DNA of 46,210 nt from Candidatus Eisenbacteria bacterium (GTDB lineage Bacteria > Eisenbacteria > RBG-16-71-46 > CAIMUX01 > VGJL01): assembly GCA_016867495.1 (NCBI GenBank), contig VGJL01000008.1, positions 1-46,210 of the forward strand. Reading direction: 5' to 3'. Within the stretch, counting starts at the first letter, position 1, and every line of letters begins with the position of its first letter. The notes beneath the pieces were generated by a model. The model had not been told where the DNA came from. It made no database searches and saw only the letters and a list, made by a program, of their open reading frames with translations. Shown piece after piece: positions 7,701 through 16,311 of this stretch. Position numbers and translations under genes: made by a program.

Positions 7701-8840
7701 ATGGATTTCAACTTCAGCGAAGAGCAGAAGATGATGCGAACCATGGCCCGCGACTTCGCGGACCGTGAGGTCCGGCCGCTGGCGGCGGTTCTCGACGCGG
7801 AGGCCCGCTACCCGTACGAGACGGTCGAGAAGCTGGCGCAGCTCGGCTTCATGGGGATTTTCGTGCCGCCCGAGCACGGCGGTTCCGGTCTCGACCAGGT
7901 CTCTTACGCTCTCGTCATCGAAGAGCTCTCTCGCGCCTGCGCCGCGACCGGCGTGATCGTGAGCGCGCACAACAGTCTCGTCTGTTACCCCGTGCTTCGC
8001 TTCGGCACGGACGAGCAGAAGCGCAAGTATCTGGCCCCGATGGCAAGGGGAGAGGCGATCGGATCCTTCGCGCTGACGGAGCCCGAAGCGGGCTCGGACG
8101 CCGCGAACCAGCGGACCGTGGCTGTCGCGGACGGGGATCACTTCGTCCTGAACGGCTCGAAGATCTTCATCACCAACGCGACGGTCGCCAAGACGTTCAT
8201 CATCTTCGGTCTGACAGATCCGCCAGCGGGCGTGCGGGGGATCACGGCCTTCCTCATCGAGCGGGACACGCCCGGCTTCGTCGTCGGCAAGAAGGAGGAC
8301 ACGATGGGGATCCGGGGCTCGGGAGCCTGCCGACTCGACTTCGACGACGTCCGGCTCCCGCGCGAGAGTGTCCTGGGGGAAGTCAACAAGGGCTTCCGGG
8401 TCGCCATGGCTACGCTCGACGCGGGACGGATCGGGATCGCCGCCCAGGCCGTCGGAATCGGGCAGGCGGCGCTCGACGAGTCGGTCAAGTACGCCAAGGA
8501 GCGCGTCGCCTTCGGCAAGCCGATCTCGAACCTCGAGGCGATCCAGTGGATGATCGCCGACACGGCGACGGAGGTGGCCGCGGCGCGCTGCCTGACCTAC
8601 CGCGCGGCCGCGAAGAAGGACGAAGGAGACAACATCACCCTCGAGGCGGCGCAGGCCAAGCTCTACGCGAGCGAGATGGCGCACCGCGCCACGCACCGCG
8701 CCGTTCAGATCCACGGCGGCTATGGGTACACGAAGGACTTCCCGGTGGAGCGATTGTACCGGGACGCGAGAGTGACGGAGATCTACGAGGGGACATCGGA
8801 GATCCAGAGGCTCGTCGTCGCGAGCCAGATGCTGAAGTAG
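7701..8840 (+). CDS. Acyl-CoA dehydrogenase (short-chain, butyryl-CoA type)
   Basis: This 379-residue flavoenzyme of normal length begins MDFNFSEEQKMMR, with family signatures in order. An N-terminal helical domain is followed by the flavin/substrate segment SFALTEPEAGSDAANQRT (about residues 118-135), the beta domain, GFRVAMATLDAGRIGIAAQA, and the C-terminal helical domain. The likely catalytic base is the Glu in EIYEGTSEIQR near the C-terminus. FAD would oxidise short acyl-CoA to enoyl-CoA and pass electrons to an electron-transferring flavoprotein, which is not in the window. GGAGGATCAGC precedes the ATG. The 114 bases separating it from the epimerase gene hold nothing recognisable; the two genes could be co-transcribed. 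Confidence 0.95.
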   Translation: MDFNFSEEQKMMRTMARDFADREVRPLAAVLDAEARYPYETVEKLAQLGFMGIFVPPEHGGSGLDQVSYALVIEELSRACAATGVIVSAHNSLVCYPVLRFGTDEQKRKYLAPMARGEAIGSFALTEPEAGSDAANQRTVAVADGDHFVLNGSKIFITNATVAKTFIIFGLTDPPAGVRGITAFLIERDTPGFVVGKKEDTMGIRGSGACRLDFDDVRLPRESVLGEVNKGFRVAMATLDAGRIGIAAQAVGIGQAALDESVKYAKERVAFGKPISNLEAIQWMIADTATEVAAARCLTYRAAAKKDEGDNITLEAAQAKLYASEMAHRATHRAVQIHGGYGYTKDFPVERLYRDARVTEIYEGTSEIQRLVVASQMLK

Positions 8841-8885
8841 AGGCCGTCGCGCATCGATGCGGATGGCCATCGGGGAGGAAGGCGC

Positions 8886-11618
8886 GTGAGACCACGGAAG
8901 TGTTCGAGATGGCTCCTCGTCGCTCTGCTCGCGGCGGCATGCGCGATCGCCCAATCGGCGCCCGCGGCCGGGGACGACTCGTTCATCAAGGGGAAGGGGA
9001 AGGAGAAGAAGGGCGCTTCGGAGCCCGATGACGGGCTGAAGCCGTTCGACGAGATCGTCGCCGGCTGCGAGCGGGTCGAAGGGCTCTTCCCCATCTATCG
9101 CAACCGGGACTTGGGAAAGCTCTGGATCGAGCTGGCTCCGGATCGCCTCGACCGTCCCTACATCTGGGCCCTGACGAGGGAAGCGGCCGAGGGGATCTTC
9201 TTCGACAACAGCGCGCTGATGGGCGAGTCGATTCTCACCTTCCACCGCGAGGGGAAGAAGATCCACTGGATCCTCCCGAACATGAGCTTCTTCTCCACCG
9301 GGGACTCCGCGTTCGCTCGGGCGGTCGAACGAGGGGTCTCGCGAAGCCTCCTGGGGGTCACGGAGATCGCGAGCAAGCCGCATCCGGAGCGCAAGTCGAT
9401 TCTCATCGATCCTTCCTCCATCCTCCTTCAGGACCATGGATGGGTCGGATACGTGATGCGGGAGGCGCAGGCCGGCTACTCGCTCGACCGTGACGGCAGC
9501 TACGTCGACGTGATCAAGAACTTCCCTCTGAACACCGAGATCCAAGTCGTCTTGACATTCCGCACCGACAACCCGAAGGTCGCCGTCCCGATCCTTCCCG
9601 ACGCGCGGAGCTTCCAGCATCGATACCACTGGAGCCTTGTGGATCGCCCATCGAACGGCTACCGGCCCAGGCTCGCCGACGATCGGGTGGGGCACTTCCT
9701 CACGATGCACCAGGACTACTCGAACCCGCGCAGCGAAAGCCCGTATGTGCGGTACGTCAACCGCTGGCGGCTCGAGAAGCAGGATCCGACGGCCCCCATC
9801 TCGCCTCCGAAGGAGCCGATCGTCTACTGGATCGAGAACACGGTTCCGGTCGAATACCGGGACGAGGTCGAGCGGGGCGTGCTCGCATGGAACAAGGCCT
9901 TCGAGACAGCCGGATTCCGCGACGCGATCGTCGTGAAGCAGATGCCCGATACGGCCACGTGGGATCCCGCGGATGTCCGCTACAGCGTGATCCGATGGAT
10001 GCTCCAGCCGGGGGCCGACTATGCCGTGGGACCCTCCCGGTCCGATCCCGTGACCGGCGAGATCTTCGACGCCGACATACGGATCGCCGCGGATCTCGTC
10101 AGGACGGTCTACAGGGAGTGGACCGATCAGATCAGTCCGCTGACCCGTCCCGGCCGAGCGTCATCTGACGACGGCGCGGAGGGAGACTGGCTCGATCCCG
10201 GCGCGTCGAGAGGCGGCGTCCCCGGATACGGCCCGCATGATCGATGCGATCCGGAGTTCGCCGAGGGGATGGCCCGCCAGGCCGCCTTCGGGATGGGGAT
10301 CGCCGCCGTCCGCGGCCTGTTCGACCCCGAGAGCCCGGAGGGGAAGAAGTACGTGGACGACTACATGGCCGGTCTCGTCTGCCACGAAGTCGGCCACACG
10401 CTCGGCCTCAGGCACAACTTCAGGTCGAGCGTGATCAACACCCTCGATCAGCTCCAGGATGTGGCCAGGACGAAGGCGGTCGGGATCACCGGATCGATCA
10501 TGGACTACACGCCGGTCAATCTCGCTCGGATCGGCGAGACGCAGGGGGAGTACTGGCAGCTGGAGCCGGGCGTCTACGATCACTGGGCGATCGAGTACGC
10601 CTACAAGCCGATCGACGCGCAGTCTCCGGAGGACGAGGTCCCCGAGCTCGAGAGGATCGCCTCGCGCGCCGCCGATCCTCTGCTCACCTACGGCACCGAT
10701 GAGGATGCGCGCGGCCTGGGCCCGACCGGGATCGACCCCGCGAGTTCGATGTGGGACCTCGGGGACGATCCGCTCGCCTGGTCGGCGAGCCGCATGGACC
10801 TCGCCGACGAGCTCTGGTCGCGGATGGACGAATACCTATCGAAGCCGGGGCAGGAGTACCGGCGCTATCGCACCGTCTTCTCTCAGGGGATCGCCGAGTA
10901 CTGGTACGCCGCCAACATCATTCCGAAGCACATCGGGGGGATCCACCACTACAGGGATCATGTCGGGGACCCGGGCGGGCGCCTGCCCTTCGAGCCGGTC
11001 CCCGCGGCGAAGCAGAGGCATGCGCTGAAGCTCCTGACGGAACGCGTCCTCTCGGAGAAGGCGTTCAAGGTCGCGCCGGAGCTTCTCAACAAGATCGCTC
11101 CGGACAGGATGCCGACCTTCGGCGGAAACCTCTACTCCTCGCAGCGGATCGATCCTCCCTTCTACGGGCGGATCCTCGGCGTCCAGACGCGGGCGCTCGA
11201 CCGTCTCTATCATCCGATCACCCTGAGCCGTCTTCAGGACCTCGAGGCCCGCTATGCCGCGGACGAAGAGAAGTTCCGCATGATCGAGATGTTCGAGACG
11301 CTGCGCGGAGCGATCTGGAGCGAGGTCGCGGGCGGCAGGCCGGTCGGGACGATCCGCAGGAACCTGCAACGGGCGCACTTGAACCGGCTGATTGAGATCG
11401 CCGTCGATCCGGAGGAGGGGACGCCCGAGGACGCGACGACTCTCGCGAGGGCGGATCTCAAGGCGATCATGAGTCGATGCGCGACCGCCCTCGGGCGCGC
11501 GGATCTCGATCCGATGACCCGCGCTCATCTGGACGAGACGAGGGATCGCGCGAAGGCGGCCCTGGACGCTCCGGTGAGCCGGTCGATTCCGGATCCCGCC
11601 GCGGGACCGAGGATGTAG
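8886..11618 (+). CDS. Secreted zinc-dependent metalloprotease (DUF5117/DUF5118/DUF4953 type)
   Basis: This 910-residue exported protease has a GTG start with an upstream GGGGAGGAAGG. A signal peptide covers about residues 1-28 (LLVALLAAACAIAQSAPAAG). The metzincin zinc site HEVGHTLGLRH has ligands H500, H504 and H510 and catalytic E501, followed by a Met-turn-like SIMDYTP. The N-terminal half (INPNMSFF-type strands, HYHWSLVDRPSNGYRPRLAD) resembles the DUF5117/DUF5118 region found upstream of this catalytic domain. It probably acts in the periplasm or outside the cell on unknown proteins. A SusC-like partner, common in Bacteroidetes, is absent. It lies after the acyl-CoA dehydrogenase with a 45-bp gap. 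Confidence 0.88.
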   Translation: MRPRKCSRWLLVALLAAACAIAQSAPAAGDDSFIKGKGKEKKGASEPDDGLKPFDEIVAGCERVEGLFPIYRNRDLGKLWIELAPDRLDRPYIWALTREAAEGIFFDNSALMGESILTFHREGKKIHWILPNMSFFSTGDSAFARAVERGVSRSLLGVTEIASKPHPERKSILIDPSSILLQDHGWVGYVMREAQAGYSLDRDGSYVDVIKNFPLNTEIQVVLTFRTDNPKVAVPILPDARSFQHRYHWSLVDRPSNGYRPRLADDRVGHFLTMHQDYSNPRSESPYVRYVNRWRLEKQDPTAPISPPKEPIVYWIENTVPVEYRDEVERGVLAWNKAFETAGFRDAIVVKQMPDTATWDPADVRYSVIRWMLQPGADYAVGPSRSDPVTGEIFDADIRIAADLVRTVYREWTDQISPLTRPGRASSDDGAEGDWLDPGASRGGVPGYGPHDRCDPEFAEGMARQAAFGMGIAAVRGLFDPESPEGKKYVDDYMAGLVCHEVGHTLGLRHNFRSSVINTLDQLQDVARTKAVGITGSIMDYTPVNLARIGETQGEYWQLEPGVYDHWAIEYAYKPIDAQSPEDEVPELERIASRAADPLLTYGTDEDARGLGPTGIDPASSMWDLGDDPLAWSASRMDLADELWSRMDEYLSKPGQEYRRYRTVFSQGIAEYWYAANIIPKHIGGIHHYRDHVGDPGGRLPFEPVPAAKQRHALKLLTERVLSEKAFKVAPELLNKIAPDRMPTFGGNLYSSQRIDPPFYGRILGVQTRALDRLYHPITLSRLQDLEARYAADEEKFRMIEMFETLRGAIWSEVAGGRPVGTIRRNLQRAHLNRLIEIAVDPEEGTPEDATTLARADLKAIMSRCATALGRADLDPMTRAHLDETRDRAKAALDAPVSRSIPDPAAGPRM

Positions 11619-11734
11619 CGAACTCCGAGGCCGGGCGGCCGCCATGGGCTCTCGAGCCGCGACGGCCGTCCGAGGATCTCCAATCACAGCGGGCCTGTGG
11701 GGCTTCGGTCAGGTGATGCCCGCCTGGCCCTCCA

Positions 11735-14700
11735 TCAAGGAACGTAGAGCCAGACTTCGATCGCCGTCGCGCCGGGGCCCAGGTGGTAGAGGAAGCCGCT
11801 GGGCGGATCGACCACCAGGATCGACCCGCTCGCGTTTGGGCACTCGACACCGGGCTCGAGCGCCGGGTGGATCCGAGACCAGGTCAAGGTCATCCCCGCC
11901 GTGTCCAGCCGGTAGAAGTCGGTCGTGGGCGTCTCAGGGCCCAGATAGCCCCCCAGGATGTAGATCCTCCCCAAAGCGGAGTTGATCGCGGCATCCGCGT
12001 AGGCGCGGGGCGATGGGGGCATGCCCGCGGCGGAGCGCGCGGACCAGGGACGGTCGACACTCGCCGCGTCCAGGCTCCAGAGGTCGTTCAAGTATCCGAA
12101 CTCGTTCTGCCCGCCGAAGAGGAGCAGCTCGCTGCCCCCGGTCGCGAAGAGGGCGCAGCCCGCCCTCTCGGGCGGCTCGACGATGCCGGGCAGCTCGCCG
12201 CAATAGTCGTCGCCGGGTCTGTAGCTTCGGAAGTCGATCTTGTAGACGTCGGTCTTGGAGTCGACGCCGCGGAGCAGGTTGCGGCCTCCGCCGAAGCTGA
12301 AGAAGCTCCTCAGCAGATCCACCCATGCGGTCGCCGGCCCCTCGTGACTGCGGGTGGTTGGAGGTCCGTCCCCGGCGCAGGACCAGTCCCAGGAGAGGGT
12401 ATTGCGGTTGAAGAACCAACTACCGTACGTGGTGCTCCAGGGGCTCCCGCCGTCCAGGTAGAAGACGCCGTCTCTAGAGGAGTAGGCCATCGCCGCCCGG
12501 TAGCGCGCCCCGGGCTGATGGAGCCCCGCGTAGTCCAAGTGAACCCATGAAGAGTCGGATGGATCGAACTCCCACAACTCTTGCTGCTCCGCGGGACTCG
12601 CGCCGCCTCCGTAGATGAGGATCTTGGAGTTGTCGGAATCCCAGGCGCCGGCATGCCCTCGCCTGTAGCCGGGCGCGACTCCGGAGACCTGGATCCGCCG
12701 CCACCCGCTCGTGTAGCCCGCCGTCTCGTTCGAGTATCCCGAGTATCCGGCAGCATTGTAGGCGCGCGCCCGGTACGTGTAGCGGCGTGCCGGCGCGAGG
12801 GGCTCATCGGTGTGCTCGGTGATGCCAGAGGAGACCGTGGCGAGGTAGGTGTACGAGGGATCTTGCTGACGCCTTCGCTCGATCTCGTAGCCGGCCACGA
12901 TCCCCTCCGATGCGCGCCACTGGAGCTCGATCGCGAGGCCGCCCGCGCCCGCCTCCAGCCCTGACGGGGCGGACGGGGGCGAGAGATCCGTCATGACCGT
13001 GTCCGTCGCCCAGCCGGAGGCGACCGTGTCGGCCCCGGAGGCGAATCGATCGATGGCCCGGATCCGGTACTCATAGACGCGATTGACCTCGACCGAGGGG
13101 GCCTGAGCGGTCCTCGAGCTCCCCGAAATCGGATTGCCGGCGTAGGAGGCCCAGTCTGTCGTCTCGGCAAGACGGCTCTCTAGCTCGAAACTCTCGGGGT
13201 GATCTCCGTCGAAGATCCACGCGAGTTCGACTCCGATCTCGATCGGGTCCCAGAGTCCGGCGAAGGACGCGGGCGCAGGCGGTGGAGTCGCCCCCTCAGC
13301 CGTCTCGGAGTAGTCCGAGTGTCGCTGCCCCTCGAAGGCGCGCATCCGGATCTGATAGGTCGTTCTCTGGAGGAGATCGGAGACCGCGGCCGCCCTGAGG
13401 GAGCCCGGGACTGACGCCACCTCTTCCCAGGTCGTCTCTCCGTATCGACGCATCTCGATCTCGAATCCGTCCGGGTTCGACGCAGGGTAGCTCCACCCGA
13501 CCTCAAGGGAAGCGGGCCCGGAGACGCGAGCTGTAAGGTCGCTTGGCGGCGGAGGCAGCGTCCGCGCGGAATAGGGCTCGCTCGGAGGAGACGGATCTCC
13601 ATGATCGAGAGCCGATAGCTCGTAGTGGTAGGTCGTCCTGCTATCGAGTCCCGCGTCATCGTGTCCGCGCGCCGATCCGGCCAGGGTCGCGATTCTGACC
13701 CAGATGGGCTCCTCCGCGCGACGCCTCATCACGCGGAACGAGTCGGGATCAGGGCTCGGGTAGTTCCAGGAGAGGCGAATCGACGACTCGGAGAGAGTCT
13801 GCGCCTCGAGACCCGCCGGGGCTGGCGGCCATGTCCGCGCCTCGACCGGCGCTGTCGGAAGCGAGGGGAGCGAGTGGATCCGGGAGTAGTAGCGGTAGGT
13901 GTAGATCGTGCGGGGTTCGAGGCCCTGGTCCACGTACTGGCGGATCGTCTCTGGGACCCGGCCGACGATGAGCGGCGCTCCCTCCGGAGCCTGCCGCTCG
14001 ATCCAGACCGAGTCGGCGTACCCGGCCGCCGGCGCGGCCCAGGAGCAGCGAATCCTGTCCGTCCCGAGCGCCTGCGCAGCAGGAAGGGTCGGCGGATCGG
14101 GAGCCAGGCCGACCGCGGAGGAGTAGGCCGGCGGGGAGACTTCCTGTCCGAGGAACGCCTGAACGCGATAGGTGTAGCGCCCCCCCGGGACGAAGGGCCC
14201 CTCGTCGAGGAAAGAGGTCACGTCGCGGGCGGTGGAAGCCACCGAGACGTACTCCCCCCCCTGAGGACCCTGGCGGCCGATCAGGAAGCCGTCTTCGTTG
14301 TTCGACTGGTCTGTCCATGCGACATGGATCCCTCCCAGAGGATGCCGTCCAGCGCTGACGGACGAGGGAGGATCGACTGTCGGTCGCCCGCGCACGAGAA
14401 CCGAGTCGCTGAGGGCCGATTCGAAATAGCCGTTCAGCGACTGGACACGGTAGATCATGAACCCAGGCATTGTCCCTGAGCTCCATGGCCGGAACACAAC
14501 CGAGGTCTCCGATACGATCGTGTCTCTCGGGGCGCCCTCGGACGGCCACCCGGCAACCCGGTAGCGGTGGTCCGGCCCGCCGCAAGGGCATGTCCACTGG
14601 ATGGAGTGGCCGCGCGCGAGGGTCCCCGTCGCTTGCACCTGCTGCGGATAGAACGGGAGCATCGAGACGCGGACAGTCGCAGGATCCGGCCCGAGCGTGA

Positions 14701-15235
14701 AGGGGGCGCTCCCGCCGAAGTAGAGGTAACCCGGTTCGGGGGGGTCGGGCTCGCCGACGATCGCCCCTCGGGCGGCGACGCGGACGCTCGTGCTCTCCCC
14801 TTGGGGGATCTCCACTTCGATGCGGAAGGCCGTCTGCCCCTCGGCGACATCGGTCCCCGTCATGGCGAGCCTGTTCTCGACGCCGTCTCGAACGCGGTGC
14901 ACCAGCAGATCGATCCGATCGATCTGCGGCACCGATGTCGCCCCCGGCCCGGGGGAAACGGGCAGGCTGTCCTTGGCCTCATCGGGCCAAATGAGGAGGA
15001 CGGATAGCTGGCCGGTCGAGCTCGGGGGACGGGATGCGTCCTTGTCGCAGGCGGCCCATGGAATGGAGAGCGCGAGGATCCCGAGGAGGGACAACTTGAG
15101 GCGCGCCGCGACGGAGCCGCCGAATCTCGTCGCGAAGGAGATCCTGGAAGTCGCCGCGAGGGACGCGCGCGCAGCGCGCCCTCCATTGCAGGGCGCCCCG
15201 GGAAGCCCGGACCGCGGCGCTGCTCTTCCTGCCAC
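11735..15235 (-). CDS. Large FN3-repeat lipoprotein with C-terminal kelch-like domain
   Basis: This 1166-residue surface or periplasmic protein starts at a GTG placed immediately after the stop of the CsgG-like gene (TGAGTG), so translation is probably coupled. A hydrophobic segment ending WAAC gives a plausible lipoprotein cysteine at residue 63; the true start may be somewhat downstream. After a non-repetitive N-terminal region come about six fibronectin type III-like repeats (recurring P-S-L-W-Y pattern, e.g. SIRLSWNYPSPDPDSF and SLEVGWSYPASNPDGF). The last ~330 residues form kelch-like beta-propeller blades (LIYGGGASPAEQQELWEFD, LLLFGGQNEFGYLNDLW, RIYILGGYLGPE). Such proteins usually bind ligands or surfaces. 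It is the last gene of the PP2C-pseudokinase-CsgG operon; a link to secretion is only positional. Confidence 0.75.
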   Translation of the reverse strand: MAGRAAPRSGLPGAPCNGGRAARASLAATSRISFATRFGGSVAARLKLSLLGILALSIPWAACDKDASRPPSSTGQLSVLLIWPDEAKDSLPVSPGPGATSVPQIDRIDLLVHRVRDGVENRLAMTGTDVAEGQTAFRIEVEIPQGESTSVRVAARGAIVGEPDPPEPGYLYFGGSAPFTLGPDPATVRVSMLPFYPQQVQATGTLARGHSIQWTCPCGGPDHRYRVAGWPSEGAPRDTIVSETSVVFRPWSSGTMPGFMIYRVQSLNGYFESALSDSVLVRGRPTVDPPSSVSAGRHPLGGIHVAWTDQSNNEDGFLIGRQGPQGGEYVSVASTARDVTSFLDEGPFVPGGRYTYRVQAFLGQEVSPPAYSSAVGLAPDPPTLPAAQALGTDRIRCSWAAPAAGYADSVWIERQAPEGAPLIVGRVPETIRQYVDQGLEPRTIYTYRYYSRIHSLPSLPTAPVEARTWPPAPAGLEAQTLSESSIRLSWNYPSPDPDSFRVMRRRAEEPIWVRIATLAGSARGHDDAGLDSRTTYHYELSALDHGDPSPPSEPYSARTLPPPPSDLTARVSGPASLEVGWSYPASNPDGFEIEMRRYGETTWEEVASVPGSLRAAAVSDLLQRTTYQIRMRAFEGQRHSDYSETAEGATPPPAPASFAGLWDPIEIGVELAWIFDGDHPESFELESRLAETTDWASYAGNPISGSSRTAQAPSVEVNRVYEYRIRAIDRFASGADTVASGWATDTVMTDLSPPSAPSGLEAGAGGLAIELQWRASEGIVAGYEIERRRQQDPSYTYLATVSSGITEHTDEPLAPARRYTYRARAYNAAGYSGYSNETAGYTSGWRRIQVSGVAPGYRRGHAGAWDSDNSKILIYGGGASPAEQQELWEFDPSDSSWVHLDYAGLHQPGARYRAAMAYSSRDGVFYLDGGSPWSTTYGSWFFNRNTLSWDWSCAGDGPPTTRSHEGPATAWVDLLRSFFSFGGGRNLLRGVDSKTDVYKIDFRSYRPGDDYCGELPGIVEPPERAGCALFATGGSELLLFGGQNEFGYLNDLWSLDAASVDRPWSARSAAGMPPSPRAYADAAINSALGRIYILGGYLGPETPTTDFYRLDTAGMTLTWSRIHPALEPGVECPNASGSILVVDPPSGFLYHLGPGATAIEVWLYVP

Positions 15236-16291
15236 TCACCCCTCCAGGAAGGGCTTCAGGCCGTCCATGCGGCGCTTGGCCGCCACGAAGTCGGGACTCG
15301 TCGCCACGGCGAGCTCGAACTTGCGGAAAGCGTCCGTGAGCCTTCCCTCGTCCATGAGCCTGACTCCCTCGCTATATGCGAGAGCAGCCTCCAGGGACTT
15401 CGTCTGGGGGCTTCCGAACTCGTGGCGGGTCTCCGTGCTCATCGCGGTCTTGGCGAGAAGCTCGTTGATGGCCATCTTCGCAGCCTGCCGCTCGACTTCG
15501 TAGAACTTGTCCAGCTTTCCCGTGACCCGGCCCGCCTTCATCACCTCGCCGGTCTCGGTGCGAACGATCCTGATGTCGAGGATCATCTCCTTCTTCATCG
15601 TGGTCAGCGAGGCGAACATGAGGCTCCCGGCTCCGAGCAGCTTTCCCGCTCGGGCGGCGGTCTCAGGATCGACCTTGCTCCCCGCCTGATGCTCCAGCTC
15701 GTCGAGGACGAACTGCAGCTTCTGGCGCTCCACGACGCGCAGGTCCCGGACCGTCTTCAGATCGGTGATGAGCATCTGCGCCAACCCCGGGCCCAGGGGA
15801 GCGATCCTCTCCGGCTGATCCATCGCGTTCACGTCGAAGTCGAAAACGGCCAGCACGGCCTCGCGCTTCTCCGCCGCTTCAACGGCCAAGAGGTCCATCT
15901 CCTTGCTGATCTCGTAGCACACTCGTAGGAACGAGGTGGGAACCGAATCGGCGTCGATCGCGATGTCGGGACAAAGCTTGTACATCTCCCGGATCTCGCG
16001 TCTCGCTTCCTCGTACGGCTCGGCTCCCTTGGCCACGTGGACCATGGCCGCGTAGAGGTGGGCCCGGGCGCGGTCCTCGGCGGACAGAGCGGGATCGGCG
16101 GCGTACGCCTGGAAGGCGAGGAGGGCTTCCGGAAGGTCGAGGTCGAGATAGTGCCGCAGACCCTTCTCCAGAGGGTCTGCGGCGGCCGATACGGGGGAGA
16201 GGGCTCCGCCGAGGGTCAAGACCAGGGCGAGCCCTGCGCCGGCAGCGATCTGCCGGCGCCTTCGGACGGCGATGTGCGAGGGGCGTATCAT
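15236..16291 (-). CDS. CsgG/FlgO-like periplasmic protein with TPR-like ends
   Basis: This 351-residue protein has an N-terminal signal peptide (about residues 13-37, ending PVSAAAD) and no lipobox cysteine. Residues ~145-270 carry a CsgG/FlgO/LpoB-type fold: LAVFDFDVNA, then LAQMLITDLKTVRDLRVVER, LQFVLDELEHQ and GKLLGAGSLMFASL. Helical TPR-like segments flank it. This fold forms outer-membrane pores or periplasmic rings (CsgG, FlgO) or activates cell-wall enzymes (LpoB); none of these can be chosen from sequence alone. It follows the transmembrane pseudokinase by 20 bp and precedes the FN3 lipoprotein with no gap. A related protein with an added cell-wall-binding insert is encoded at 43678-45294, so the pair brackets the secretion locus. 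Confidence 0.75.
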   Translation of the reverse strand: MIRPSHIAVRRRRQIAAGAGLALVLTLGGALSPVSAAADPLEKGLRHYLDLDLPEALLAFQAYAADPALSAEDRARAHLYAAMVHVAKGAEPYEEARREIREMYKLCPDIAIDADSVPTSFLRVCYEISKEMDLLAVEAAEKREAVLAVFDFDVNAMDQPERIAPLGPGLAQMLITDLKTVRDLRVVERQKLQFVLDELEHQAGSKVDPETAARAGKLLGAGSLMFASLTTMKKEMILDIRIVRTETGEVMKAGRVTGKLDKFYEVERQAAKMAINELLAKTAMSTETRHEFGSPQTKSLEAALAYSEGVRLMDEGRLTDAFRKFELAVATSPDFVAAKRRMDGLKPFLEG

Positions 16292-16311
16292 GGTTCTTCC
16301 TCCTCTTGCGG

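Noticed and set aside
6756-9710. A ~984-codon open frame on the minus strand.
   Set aside because: It runs antisense through the epimerase, acyl-CoA dehydrogenase and metalloprotease genes, all with clear motifs. Its translation is Arg/Asp/Leu-rich with no domain; long antisense frames are expected at high GC.
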